From Manihot esculenta (Eukaryota > Streptophyta > Magnoliopsida > Malpighiales > Euphorbiaceae): a stretch of DNA of 64,000 bases. The stretch is taken from positions 10,758,416 through 10,822,415 of the forward strand of contig NC_035168.2 in NCBI RefSeq assembly GCF_001659605.2. The letters run 5' to 3'. A program made the position numbers and the translations under genes. The notes below the pieces were generated by a model. That model was given only the letters and a program-made list of their open reading frames with translations, made no database searches and was not told the origin of the DNA. Numbering within the stretch: the stretch's first letter is position 1; the number at the start of each line of letters is the position of its first letter. Below, piece by piece: positions 38,201 to 48,518 of this stretch.

Positions 38201-40035
38201 ATGTTATGAGTAAGGAATAAAGAAGTACTGGATTAATCTCTGCATTCAGTTGTAACTGTAGAAAGTAGTTGTGGCACTCAAAGTAGTATAAATAGGAATT
38301 TACTTGTAAAGTAAAGATAAAGATATCTAAGATCATTAGCAATCAAAGATAAACTCTTTCTCTCTACTTCTTCTCTTTCCTCTTCTCTAATTCTCTCTAT
38401 TACTTCTCCTTTTCTATTTCTTTTCTCAGCCCATTCTACTTCTCTCGCTTTCTCTCCCTATTTCTTTGTTTTAAAATTGCAAGTCTGCCATGAAACACAC
38501 ATATCTCATGCAAATTGTGGTGGTGAGTGAAATCTATGTGCTTCTTTGCAGGGAGAGAAACATTCCAGAGCACGTAAAACAAATTGCCCCCAAGTTTCAA
38601 GGTGGCTTAAAAGCCTTTTCTGCCAGTCCTATCATAGGGGAGGTACATTCTCTTTGACACTTTTAAATGAATTTGTTAAATAGGAGCAGATAAGTAACAA
38701 ACGCTTACTTGTAACATTTTACTAATGATGCAGATACGGGGAACCGGCTTGATTCTTGGCACAGAGTTTTCTGACAATAAGTCACCTAATGATCCATTTC
38801 CACCTGAATGGGGCAAGTTCCATAATCTTTTCTCCTATCCATAATTATATGCTTATAGTAAATGTCTGGTTCATGTTCTGAACAAATAATTCAGATCCAT
38901 TTCCACTCATATTCAAATGGACATACATTTTTTCATTGTTATTCGCAATTTTAAAAAAAAAATATCAGGAGGTAAATGGTAAAACTATTCCAAAAATTGC
39001 TGTTTTCTTATTTTTGAAAGCATACACTTGAGAACAGAATTGAAAGAGATTCAATAAGGCCACATTTTCCATGGAAGTTGTTTGCCTGCCCATGGAATGG
39101 AGTTGCATTGAACATCTAGTTTTTTATTTTTTGATCCATTGTTCTTTTTTGATCTTTTCTTATACCTGTTGATAAATACTTATTGACATTTGGCATTTAG
39201 GGGTAGGCGCATATTTTGGAGCGCAATGTGAGAAGCATGGGATGCTAGTGCGTATTGCAGGAGATAACATAATGATGTCTCCGCCACTTATAATCACAGC
39301 TGAAGAGGTTGATGAGGTATGATTTATCCCATTTTATGCTCTGTATTATCATAGTAATAAAGACTGTCCATTTTCTTTTTATTAAAACTGGATGTTTGGA
39401 AAATAAGTTTGGGCATTATTTAAAGATGTCCGGGATGAACGACTTGAGATGGGGGTAGAAAGCAAAGCTATTTATATGGTTGGGTAGTAATTTACTATAA
39501 AACAGAGTTATTATTTAAATGTTAAAGTAAAAGTTCAAACTATTACCACCAGTCTTTTGAAATGGAATTAAATATATGGAGAAAAGGATTAAAATATTAA
39601 GTAAACATATAATCTGGCATTGAACCATATAGTTTGCTTAAAACTATGCAAGCTCAATTGCAATTTGATATGAGTTTTTATTCAGTTCTCTTTCATGTTT
39701 GGTTTTCCCTTGAAGCAAACAAAATTCACCTACAAAGTAATAGCACGTTATAGATGCAGACAATGTTTCTTGGAGTTTGGCATAATATTTCAGTCAATAT
39801 AGTATTTCTCTGCATACTTTTGAAACTGTCAAGTTTGCTACATTATTTTCTTTTGAATATATATATATATACTGGGTCGAATGGAATGCCAAAAGAATTG
39901 CCTGCATCATAAGAATTGCCTGAACTAAAACAATAACTGATGCTTTGGTTGCAGTTAATCAGCATATATGGGAAGGCACTGAAAGCTACAGAAGAGAGGG
40001 TAAACGAGCTGAAGTCTAAGCAGAAGAAACAGTAA
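29215..40035 (+). CDS. POP2: Mitochondrial GABA transaminase (19 exons, 515 aa)
   Basis: Joined exons: 29215-29256, 30549-30685, 30857-30941, 31043-31115, 32693-32790, 33032-33124, 34367-34440, 34527-34565, 34661-34749, 34830-34906, 35004-35078, 35516-35563, 35661-35744, 35826-35913, 35994-36072, 38552-38642, 38734-38812, 39201-39316, 39955-40035. Together they give 1548 bp in one frame. The product is a class III PLP aminotransferase that converts GABA with pyruvate or glyoxylate to succinic semialdehyde in the mitochondrial matrix. The first 40 or so residues lack acidic side chains and carry Arg/Lys/Ser, as in a presequence. Motifs: NSGSEAND (167-174), FIADEV with Asp309 contacting the pyridine ring, and the PLP lysine Lys338 at the end of exon 13, just before [10 protein letters not shown]. 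Intron 17 is GC-AG. Intron 15 holds an LTR element. All active-site residues are intact, so it is probably functional. Confidence 0.95.
36354..36649 (+). repeat. 5' LTR of the intronic element
   Basis: 296 bp with a TATA-like TAGTATAAGTAGG near 36438-36450 and a pyrimidine-rich second half. It differs from the 3' copy mainly by substitutions. Confidence 0.9.
36652..36663 (+). promoter_or_regulatory. Primer-binding site of the intronic element
   Basis: TGGCATTAGAGC, two bases inside the 5' LTR. It differs from TGGTATCAGAGC at two positions. Confidence 0.75.
36664..37126. other. Pyrimidine-rich leader of the intronic element
   Basis: An extreme CT tract (about 36705-36960) followed by AT-rich DNA. 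The open frames across it on both strands are low-complexity artefacts (Phe/Leu/Ser on one strand, Lys/Glu on the other). Confidence 0.7.
37127..37768 (+). CDS. Gag-like coiled-coil ORF of the intronic element
   Basis: 213 codons from ATG to TAA. Residues about 8-60 form a heptad-like coiled coil rich in Glu, Lys, Leu and Ile (segments [20 protein letters not shown] and [20 protein letters not shown]), then an acidic middle and a basic end. The position (between primer site and polypurine tract) and the coiled coil fit the N-terminal part of a retroelement Gag. There is no zinc knuckle, protease or RT. It may help packaging, or it may simply be a chance-preserved remnant; the frame is intact despite the age of the LTRs. 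Confidence 0.6.
   Translation: MQYLAQIFLDRVQEILDRRLEEKKEQLEQKFKKLIQKIGSLDEKMERFEQLIQVTGEKIAVLINEDQIFEKPSEEQDVSCETPKKVKVIEVEQELFIYMSNISEINEEKNDEDGDDGQLESEMIIIVVDSEMFAQFSPKTEFFATEILGEKKDKGAIKGVGVGNMWQYFWSQDGEYSNCHPGILMEDKWKIARRERKKVTTSNSIVILMEQAW
37829..38017. repeat. Tandem duplication of about 90 bp near the 3' end of the intronic element
   Basis: A unit starting CAGCTGAAGAAG and ending GGAACATT occurs twice, at about 37829-37917 and 37918-38009, followed by a third start of the unit. The copies differ at few sites. Confidence 0.85.
38202..38497 (+). repeat. 3' LTR of the intronic element
   Basis: 296 bp, with TATAAATAGG at 38287-38296. It is followed at once by the target duplication CACAT. 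Confidence 0.9.
38813..39200 (+). other. GC-AG intron 17 of the GABA-T gene
   Basis: The exon ends TGGG and the intron starts GCAAGT, the classic GC donor, with the acceptor TTTAG before 39201. Using the nearest GT (38817-38818) would put a stop directly after the junction, so the GC donor is the only choice that keeps the conserved WGVGAYFG reading. Confidence 0.85.
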
Positions 40036-40163
40036 ACATCTAATCTGTAATTGAAAATGGCCGGCATTCTGTGTGCTTGATGTAAATCAAAAGCAGAAGA
40101 AACAGTAAACATCTAATCTGTAATTGAAAATGGCCGGCGTTCTGTGTGCTTGATGTAAATCAA
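40018..40163 (+). repeat. 73-bp tandem duplication across the GABA-T stop codon
   Basis: Two adjacent 73-bp copies (40018-40090 and 40091-40163) with one mismatch seen. Each contains the last codons (KQKKQ), the TAA and the start of the 3' UTR. Only the first stop is used, so the protein is unaffected. Confidence 0.92.
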
Positions 40164-40195
40164 ACTGTGGGAAATTATGATGCATTTGATGCCTA

Positions 40196-40201
40196 AATAA
40201 A
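40196..40201 (+). terminator. Poly(A) signal of the GABA-T gene
   Basis: AATAAA, 161 bases after the stop codon and just past the duplication. It is followed by a T-rich stretch near 40240. Confidence 0.65.
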
Positions 40202-41481
40202 GCTTTTACAAAGATGTTTCTCCATCTTGCCTTTTTATTTATTTATTTTTACTAATTAAGCTTGGATTGGGGTTTGAATTTTTATCCAGTTTTAAAAACG
40301 ACTCTAGCTCCATAGAATCAAAGGTATTCAGTCGATGTAATCGCCTACAATCTCCGAGAGACTTATCCTTTTCAATTCTTATAAAAAATAATTAAATTTT
40401 ATTAATAAAATTTAATTTATTTTTTCAATTGCTAAAAGATGAATTCATTTGTTTGAGATATATTTTAAAGTAATAGAATTCAATTGGATTTTTTAAATTT
40501 AAATTAAATTATTCAATTCATTATTTTTATTATTTTAAATTACATATAAATATTTATTCTTATAAATAATAATATTTTTATCACATTGAAAAGACTTTTG
40601 AAAAACCATTTTTAATATTTTTCACATATTTAAAATTTAAACTTTACGTATTTCTATCATTAAAAATATATAAATTAAAATGGACTCTCCTTTTTCAGAA
40701 TTAATATAATAATATAATTAATTTTTTAATATCAATTATGCTTTTGTTTTATTTTAATTATTTTAAAATTATTATCAAAAAAATTATAGTAATATATAAA
40801 TTGACTATTATAATTCTATTTTATTTTATTTTATTTTTAAAAAATTTTTTAAATTATTTTTAAATATTTTAAAGAGATATAATTGAAAAGTTAATAAAAA
40901 AATTATATGTTTTAATATGTATGAAAAAGTAAAATAGATAAAAATTATAAAACAAAAGAATTATTAAATAATTTTAAGTATTTTTTAAAAAATAATTATT
41001 AATTAATTAATAAAGTAAAAACAAATTTGAAGTTAAAATAAATAAAAAAAACAAAGAATAAGGCTAACTAAGTATATTTGATAGAAATAGTTTGAATGAA
41101 ATGATTTGTTGTAAAATCTTAACAATTTTGAAAAGGTTTGATTTTAATTCAAATTCAATTCTCATAAAAATTCAATAAAATTATATTCTTATATTATTAA
41201 TTTTATCAAACACTAGAATTATTCTAAAAAATTTCTTTTAAATTCTTATAAAATCTGACATTCTTATGAATGATTATGAAGATGATGCTTATATGAGCAA
41301 GAAAAGGCCTACTTAATCATATAAAATGAGGGCTGTAGTAAAACCCAGACGGAGATGCAATTCTCAAGCAGATCAATTCCTTCAAATGAAATATCAAAGC
41401 AATTGTCTCCATGGCTCTGATGTAATCATAACTATTATACAAAAGAAAGGACATGACAAAACCAGGCAAGGAGTTTTGTGG
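40202..41481. other. Intergenic DNA between convergent genes
   Basis: Mostly AT-rich, no gene or clear repeat boundary. The last part (about 41300-41481) is probably the 3' UTR of the minus-strand gene to the right. Confidence 0.6.
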
Positions 41482-41777
41482 TCAATTATTCTTGGCTTGT
41501 TTATCAGCCTTTCTTTTGGCTCTTCTTTTCCTAGAGCTGAGAGATTGCCTGAACCCTTCTTCTTCTTCTGAGTCTTCCAAGTCATTGAAAGATTTCTGAA
41601 AGAAAAACACACATGGGATCCTCGAGTGAATGATCTACTTTCATAGTTGGTGAAAATAAACAGGGAGATAAAAAAAGATACCTCTCTAAGTTCGGAAAAG
41701 CTTACGGCATAGAAAGTAACAGCAGCAGCAGCTACAATTCCCAGTATGGGAAGTGCCATTTGCATCCCTCCCTCCAT
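41482..41777 (-). CDS. Small single-pass membrane protein (2 exons, 69 aa)
   Basis: Exon 1 is 41682-41777 (32 codons) and exon 2 is 41482-41595 (37 codons plus stop), joined by an 86-bp GT-AG intron (GAG/GTATCT ... TTTCAG/AAA). The product has a short N-terminus, one hydrophobic segment at residues 8-27 containing an Ala-rich AAAAV, then ELREKSFNDLEDSEEEE and a strongly basic end (KRRAKRKADKQAK). I do not recognise a named family; the layout suggests a small organelle or ER membrane protein with a basic tail. The unspliced frame 41394-41777 runs through the intron and gives a different, less plausible C-terminus. It is convergent with the GABA-T gene. Confidence 0.75.
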
Positions 41778-42020
41778 TTTTCCTTGTCTCTTTTCTCCTC
41801 TAGAAGATTTGGTTTTGTTGTTAAAAGATAAGGTATCTCATCCCTTTTTCAACTCTACATTTTGGGGCTCAAGGATGTAGGATAAGTTTCTTTCTTATAA
41901 ATAATTTTATTTAAATAAATAAGATTTTATTAAGTGCCAAAATAAATAAATGAGAAAAGAACTTGTCGACAATCAACTTAAATTAAAAAAAAAAAAAAAT
42001 TCATTGCGATCCGCTGGAAA

Positions 42021-42461
42021 GAGCCATAAATATCCAATTCAAATTAAAAAAATACCGAATTCAATTAATTTAAATTTTTTTTTAATTTTTTTATATATTT
42101 TAGTTTAATTTAATTTTTAATTTTAAAAATTTCAGTTATTTCGATTTAATTTAATTTTAATAAAAAAATTAAAAAAATTAAATCCAACTTATTAGTAATA
42201 ATAATATATTATTTTTAATAATATTGAGAAATCAGATCATATTAAAATTAAAATATTTTAATTAAATTTTAAAATATTAAAAATAAAGGATAAAAAATAA
42301 AAAATTTACTAAAAATTAAAAACTGATCGAATCGAATCGAATCAGACCGGTTCGATTCGATTTCTAATTAAAATCGATTCAGTTTGATTTTTATAAATAC
42401 TAAAATTTCGATTTTTAATTTATTTAATTCAGTTTTTAAATCGAACCGAATGCTCACCTCT
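42021..42461 (-). mobile_element. MITE-like element, copy 2
   Basis: Reverse-orientation relative of 28457-28875. It shares the terminus AGAGGTGAGCATTCGG and long AT-rich interior blocks in the same order. The far end (near 42021) has diverged. It contains runs of TCGAA/TTCGA. Confidence 0.6.
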
Positions 42462-43873
42462 AGTTTCAATTTAATTTTCATGTATAAAAGGTGAAACCGC
42501 AATTAGCTCTCTCAATTTAAGATTTCGGTTCGGTTCAAATATTAAAATTAATTGATCCATCCGATCTTAAATGTAATCAATTTCATTTTACTTCGATTCA
42601 CGGTCCAAACCGACGATGTCCATGTGTACATGTACGTGGATGGTGAAAAAGTTAAAAATGGGTGGCTGGAAAGAAGCGCAAGCTATGTGAAAAGGGCAAA
42701 AGCTGCAAGTGGCCCCAACCCCCTCCCCCTGTTGTGTATTTCCGGATCTTTGGGTTTGGGTGTTTGGGCTATTTTTTTCTTTGGGCCATCAGATTTTTAG
42801 TTTAGTTTGTTGATATGTTTTTAGACCTATGGGCCTTGTGTAACTTTTAAGCCTTTATGGCACTAATTAATGGACCTTCTTGTGTCTTTTAAAAAAAATT
42901 GTTTGTAATGAAAGAATTGAAATCTTTTTTAAATCTATTTTAACTTTAAAAAATTATTTTAAAAAAATATTAAAATTATTTATAATTTTATAAAATTTAC
43001 TTGAATTTTTTCTTCTAAAATAAATCATTTTATTAAGGTGTATGGAAATTATGGAATATCAAATGGAGATAAACCAATGAAAATTATAGATTTTTGTATA
43101 GATAATTAATGGGGCCGAAATAAATCTGTATTGTGATTAGTCAATCCTATAAGAAAGAGAATGTGGGATGGTTGGCACCTATGACAGTCATTCCGACATT
43201 TAAATTAATAAACTGAAGAATATGGCAAATATAAAGAATTATTTTAAAACTCAAGAGTATTATAATATTTCTTGGAAATTCGACTGGTGCCTGCTAATTA
43301 ATGAAAGATCTCACTGGCTAATTGATTGGTAATTTCAGATCTACTGGACTGTACCTGCTAATGGTAATTTTATGTGAAAACTCGACCTCTTCAAAAGAGG
43401 GTAAGTTTTGATGAAGAACTGGGTGCTACGGTGTCTGAGTCTTCCTTTCCACAGGTGGGATCGCGTATCGGCTTGTCAGACCCTTGCCATGTAGTCCTAT
43501 CTTATGATGACAACTCATGACTTATTTTAGACAATTTTTGTGTTACATCAGAGATTCCCCCGTTGGTTTTCGATTCTTTGAATTCGAAGGTAATAGTTGT
43601 CTTTTCGATTTGGGGCGCATGACTAATTTAGATTAGCCTTTTCCTGTTCATGTTGCTTCACCTGTTTCTACCCATTAATGATAACTGCCCCTGTTTCTTA
43701 AGCCGCATTTAAAGCCTGCTGTCGAAACTGCCATATACAACCCTTATTCTTCTCTAAATATCACTTTTACTCACAATTAACATCTTTATTTTTAGAAAAG
43801 ACTCGGTCACTCCTCTTTTTCATTTATAAGTCCTTACTTTCATGGTAATTCCTATTAGGCTTTTTCTTTTAAA
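42462..43873. other. Intergenic DNA
   Basis: No gene recognised. The short frame 42552-42800 has no domain. The part from about 43260 onward may be the untranslated leader of the element whose ORF starts at 43874. Confidence 0.5.
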
Positions 43874-44328
43874 ATGAATAGGAATAGTTTCTCTTCTTTT
43901 CTTACTCCCGGTGAAAGTTTTATCTCAAGCTCCTCCTCCGACGGCTCTATCCACGCTCTAGCTCCTATCGTTCCACTGAGGGCGACTCATGAAAGTGAAG
44001 GTAGTCTGATCAGTGATATCCCTTTCATACTAACAAAGCAAGATGTAGATTGCTTTCATGAAAAATACCAAATTTCTCGAGAAACCTTCCGCATCTTTGC
44101 TCCATCCTCGAGCGTTCGCGCAGATGACCAGATCCCTGCGGAGGATACCATCATAGTCTATGAAGACCAGCTAAAAGCGGGTCTTTGATTCCTAATGGAC
44201 CTATTTTTCGCTAAGGTCCTTCAATTTCATAAACTTTCAGTCGTCCAACAACATCCCAATAGCTGGAGAATCTTGATAGCCTTTAGGTTTGTTTGTCTTA
44301 ATAACAATATTGGGTCGAGCGTGACCAT
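43874..44328 (+). pseudogene. Transposase_28-type (gypsy-associated) ORF fragment
   Basis: From ATG 43874 the frame gives a Ser-rich start, then YEDQLKAGL, an in-frame TGA at 44186-44188, and continues in the same frame with MDLFFAKVLQFHKLSVVQQH and PNSWRILIAF. This is the start of the plant domain listed as a putative gypsy-type transposon protein (Transposase_28). The TGA sits where the family usually has Arg, so a CGA-to-TGA transition is likely. The ORF is then cut at 44328 by LTR D. Its role in those elements is unknown. Confidence 0.6.
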
Positions 44329-45945
44329 TGTAATATCCGACTAGACCCTAGCATTGGAATTCTTACTTTCCAGCGAGATCTCCGTTGGAATCTGGAATTC
44401 GAGGATGTCGGAGGTTCCTAGAAGGGTAAAAGAAAGGTTTTCTCAAATATTTTTACGTGTTTTGAGGGATTTGAGTAGAAAGAAAGTGAGTTTTGAAAAG
44501 AAAAGACCAAGGAGGCATTTGCCAGGTTCGGCCGCCGAAAGTGATGTTCGGCCGCCGAAAGTGATGTTCGGCCGCCGAAAGTGATGTTCGACCGCCGAAG
44601 GTGGCTTAGTTTTGCTGCCCCCGAACCCCATGTTCGGCCGCCGAACGTGGTGGAGGTGTGGAAGCAAGGTTTGGCCGCCAGAAATGGTTGACCAGGCCAC
44701 CTATAAAAGGCCCCTTATCCGGAAAATGGGAGAGCTTTCTCTCCATTCTTGGGCATAGGTGAGTTCATGCTCTCCTTTGGTTGTTTTTATGATGTTTCTT
44801 CAAATCTCTCAAGGTTTTCATGAGTTTTATCCTTCTTTTGAAGAGTTTTAAGCTTTGAGCAAGGTTTTGGAGCTTGGATTCTCCAGATCTTCAAGTTTGG
44901 GTCGCACCAACTCTCAATCTTCAAGAGGTAAGTGTAGATCCTTAGCTTTTATGATGTTTTAAATGAGTTTTATGAAGGAAAAAGGGTTAGGAATGCATGA
45001 GTTGCATGGTTATGCATGGTTTTGGCTTATGTTGATTATGAGCTATTTGTATGCTAGATGTGTTGTTTGTTGGAGTTTAAACTTGTGTTAAGCTCCTTTA
45101 TGCATGGTTAAGGGCATATGCATGTTTTGGAGAGGTTGGATGTATGTTTGGTGTTTGGAAGGTTTGGGAGGCTTGTATGCATAAGAGGCTGAGTTTTGGA
45201 AGAACTCAGGTTCGGCCGCCGAACCTGCCTGTGGATGCATGGTTTGGCCGCCTAACCTTGCCCCCGAAAGTTGAGTTTCGGATCTGGAGCAGACTTTCGG
45301 CCGCCGAAGGTGCTGCCGAAAGTGCCTGACTTTCGGATCTGGAAAGGGGGTTCGGCCGCCGAAGGTGCCGCTGAAGGTGCCCTGTCCAGCCTTCCTTTGC
45401 CCGTTTTTCCATACATGTTTATGATGTTTTAGGGGGGTTTATGGGGGCATGTTAAGAGCTATGATAGAGTATGTTTGATCCCTCATGTGAGCCCACCTGT
45501 GTAGGATCGGACCTGAGGAATCGAGGTGTTGAGCAGTGTTAACTACTTCAGAGTGAGTCCAGAGTTAGCCCAACAGTTGCTAGAGGTGAGTGGAACTAAA
45601 CTGTGTTTTTAAATAAATGAATGTTTTAGCATGTTCCATGCATCACGAATGCCATGTCTATAGTAGGTTGTATTGCATTAGTAACCACGAAGATGACGGC
45701 ATTGTTTATTGTGGATGTGGATGGACAACAGGACGACTCATTAGCCCTCTAGTTTATATTGCATGTAACAAAAGTCCTGAGGAGCCCCCTGAGGGCCGGG
45801 CACAGAGCTATGTATGTAACAGAAGTCCTGAGGAGCTCCTTCGAGGGCCGGGCACAGAGTAGAGGGAGTTTTGAGTCAGTCCATCCTCTATGTGATTTAC
45901 TTGTGATGTGATGCATTCCATGATGGCATATGTTTTAAATGTTTT
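44329..45945 (+). mobile_element. LTR D (5' part), split by element A
   Basis: Starts TGTAATATCCGACTAGACC. It has both palindrome clusters (44526-44660 and 45210-45380), TATAAAA at 44702-44708, a donor-like AAGAG/GTAAG at 44927/44928 and a two-unit minisatellite (45768-45860). It stops at 45945 where element A begins. The rest of D would lie beyond the window, so whether it is a solo LTR or part of a full element is unknown. Confidence 0.82.
45768..45860. repeat. Minisatellite in LTR D
   Basis: Two units of GTCCTGAGGAGC followed by GAGGGCCGGGCACAGAG, period about 49 bp. It occupies the same LTR position as the arrays of the other copies. Confidence 0.8.
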
Positions 45946-48249
45946 TGTAATACCCGGCTAGACTCCGGTAACGGAATTCCTACCGTCCGGTGGAGTCTCG
46001 GATGTCGGAAACCTCTAGAAGGGTAAAGTCATGTTTTCATAAAATGTTTTAATGTATTTGATGATTTCAAGTAAGAAAGAAATTGGGTTTTGAATGAAAT
46101 AGACTATGGAGGCATTTCCAGGTTCGGCCGCCGAACCTCAAGTTCGGCCGCCGAACCTCAAGTTCGGCCACCGAACATTGGATGGTTTAGGGGGGCAAGT
46201 TAGGCTTTCGAAAGAGGCAAAGGTTCGGCCGCCGAACCTCATGTTCGACCGCCGAAATTGCATGAGTTTTGGAGACACTTTAGGCTGCCGAAAGGTGGTC
46301 TGGCAACTCTATAAAAAGGGCTCCATGGCCGAAATGGGCGAGCTTTCTCCCCATTTTCGGCCAACGGTGAGTCCATGCCCTCCCATGGTCGTTTTTGATG
46401 TTTTTCCTTCAATCTTTCATGTATTAACAAGTTTTATCTCGATTTGAAGATATTTGAGCAAGTTTTGGAGCTTGGAGACCAAAGAGTGGATTTCTCCCCA
46501 TCTCCAAGTTAGGATCATCTTCCCTCTCGATCTTCAAGAGGTAAGCTTAGATCCTACCCCTCTTGTATGTTTTAAACGAGTTTTATGAAGTTTTATGGGG
46601 TAGAAATGCATGTTTAGGTTATTGTTGGTTTTATGGTTAATGTTATGTTTTTGAGCAATGTGGGTTGTTTGATGTGTTGTAATTGGGGTTTAGGATAGTT
46701 TGAAGCCCTTAGGAGCTTATATGCTTGAGTTTGCATGTTGTAGAATAGGTAAATGCATGTTGAATGAATTGGGAGGCTTTTGTGCATGTTAGAGGCAGAG
46801 TTTTTGCCCTTTGGAAGAACTCAGGTTCGGCAGCCGAAGGCTCTTTCAGCCGCCGAACCTGCCTGTGGTAGCATGTATCGGCTGCCGAACCCTGCCCCCG
46901 AAAGTGGACTTTCGGCTCTGGGAGGGAGTTTCAGCCGCCGAAGGTGCCGTCGAACATGCATGAGTTTCATCCCTGGAGGGAACCTTCGGCAGCCGAAAGT
47001 GCCGCCGAAGGTGCATGACTTTCGGCTTTGGAGGGACTTTCGGCCGCCGAACCTGCCGCTGAAAGTGCCCTGTTCAGCCTTCCTTTGCATGATTTATGTG
47101 ATTGTTTTAAGGTGTTTTAGGGGGGTTTTTGGAGAGTATTTTAGAGTCATGTTCTTGGATGTTTGGTCCCTTATTTGAGTCCACTTGTGTAGGTTCGGAC
47201 CCGAGGAACCGAGGACCCCAGCAGTGAGTCAACTGCTTCAGTGTCTTGTTAGAGCTAGCCTAAGGTGAGTGGAATAACTCTTTATGCTTTTAAGTAAATA
47301 AATAAGTTCTTAACATGATTCACGCATCATGAATGCCATGAGATATACTAGGATGCTTGCATTAGAACTCACGAATATGTTGCATTGCATATTATGTTGT
47401 TGATGTGGATGAATATTGGATGATCCTTTAGCCCGCACTATGATATGATATGATATGGTATGGTATGGAAGACTAGAGAGGCCCATTCTACGCCCCTGGC
47501 ACTATGTAAGAGAAAGACCAGTAAGGCCCATTCTACGCCCCTGGCATATTGGAATGTTATGTTATGTAATGTAAGAGAAAGACCAGTGAGGCCCAGTCTA
47601 CGCCCCTGGCACTATTGGAATGTGTAGTAGGCTATTGGTGACAAGTTCATCCTTGACGTGATTTGTCTGTGATGTGATGCATTCCATGATATCATATGTT
47701 TTAAATATAATGTTTTATTATTCTGCTCACTGGGCTCTAGTAGCTCACCCCACTCCCTTAATCCCCCAGGTTTGCAGGTACGGAATAGACCAGGAGGCCA
47801 GCTAGAGTAAAGTGATGTCTTGTAATAGCTAGTTGTGGAATGAGAATATTGTAATGTAATGTATCGAATAGTTATGAAATGTTAAGGATTGTATTGAGGA
47901 TAGAATTGTGCTTGACTCTAGTATGTTAGTTAATCCCTTTATACATGGTCTTTAATAATGTTTTATCATTGTTTATGTAAACCAAACTTAAGTTATGATA
48001 TGTTACCCTATTGGAGCAATTGATGAGGACTCCAGTGTGGGGTTGATGTTCATGTTTATGAATAGTGCATGCACGGGTTGAGTTTGGTGTTTGAATGAAA
48101 AGAAAAGTTCAAAATTTTTATGTATGTGTTGACTATGTATGGGATTAAACAGGTTTACAGGATGAATGTTTGGCTTGCTACGGGTCCCGGCGGCCTTAAG
48201 CCGATCTGGATCCTAGCGCAGGTAGTGGTCCGGATTCCGGGTCGTTACA
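45946..48249 (+). repeat. 5' LTR of element A
   Basis: 2304 bp, from TGTAATACCCGG to CGGGTCGTTACA. TATAAAA is at 46310-46316 between palindrome clusters at 46123-46260 and about 46826-47070, and the donor-like site is AAGAG/GTAAG at 46540/46541. Confidence 0.92.
47471..47620. repeat. Minisatellite in the LTR of element A
   Basis: Three imperfect units built on GGCCCATTCTACGCCCCTGGC and AGAGAAAGACCAGT. They sit at the same LTR position as the other families' arrays but with a different core. Confidence 0.8.
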
Positions 48250-48252
48250 GAT

Positions 48253-48264
48253 TGGTATCAGAGC
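48253..48264 (+). promoter_or_regulatory. Primer-binding site of element A
   Basis: TGGTATCAGAGC, three bases after the 5' LTR; matches initiator tRNA-Met. Confidence 0.93.
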
Positions 48265-48518
48265 CCTAGGTTCATATGGTCGGACCTAGAGTGTCGGGCT
48301 CATAGATGTTCTAGAAGGTCAAGCACAATAGGAAAATCATGTCCACTAGGATAGGATGTAGAGTCCTGTCTTGAATGATGATGTGAAATGCCATGATTAT
48401 ATGCATGTGCATTGATGATATGCTATGTATGTGATGTATGTGATGCGGGCTCATGTGTTTTCACATGAACCATTTGATGCTAATGTTTATGTGATGGGTG
48501 TTGTTTTCAGTAAGCAAG

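Larger units (their letters stand above)
36354..38497 (+). mobile_element. Short gag-only LTR element in GABA-T intron 15
   Basis: A 2144-bp element in the same orientation as the gene, flanked by CACAT (36349-36353 and 38498-38502). It has 296-bp LTRs (36354-36649 and 38202-38497) that begin TGTTATGAG and end ACA, a primer site TGGCATTAGAGC (36652-36663, two changes from the initiator tRNA-Met site) and a purine tract (CAAGGGGTGAAAGAA) before the 3' LTR. There is no pol, so it must rely on another element. LTR divergence is roughly 7-9 % by eye, so it is an old insertion and evidently tolerated by splicing. Confidence 0.9.
46541..48510 (+). other. Predicted leader intron of element A
   Basis: Donor-like AAGAG/GTAAG to acceptor TTGTTTTCAG, 1970 nt, ending 8 nt before the gag ATG. 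It includes the primer site and many ATGs. The first exon here also has several ATGs, unlike element B. Confidence 0.48.

Noticed and set aside
41394..41777. 127-codon minus-strand frame as a gene
   Set aside because: It runs through an obvious GT-AG intron. The spliced 69-residue product is more coherent.
44526..44660. Regular palindromic repeats resembling a CRISPR array
   Set aside because: Spacers are unequal and partly repeated, the motif lies inside LTRs, and the genome is a plant.
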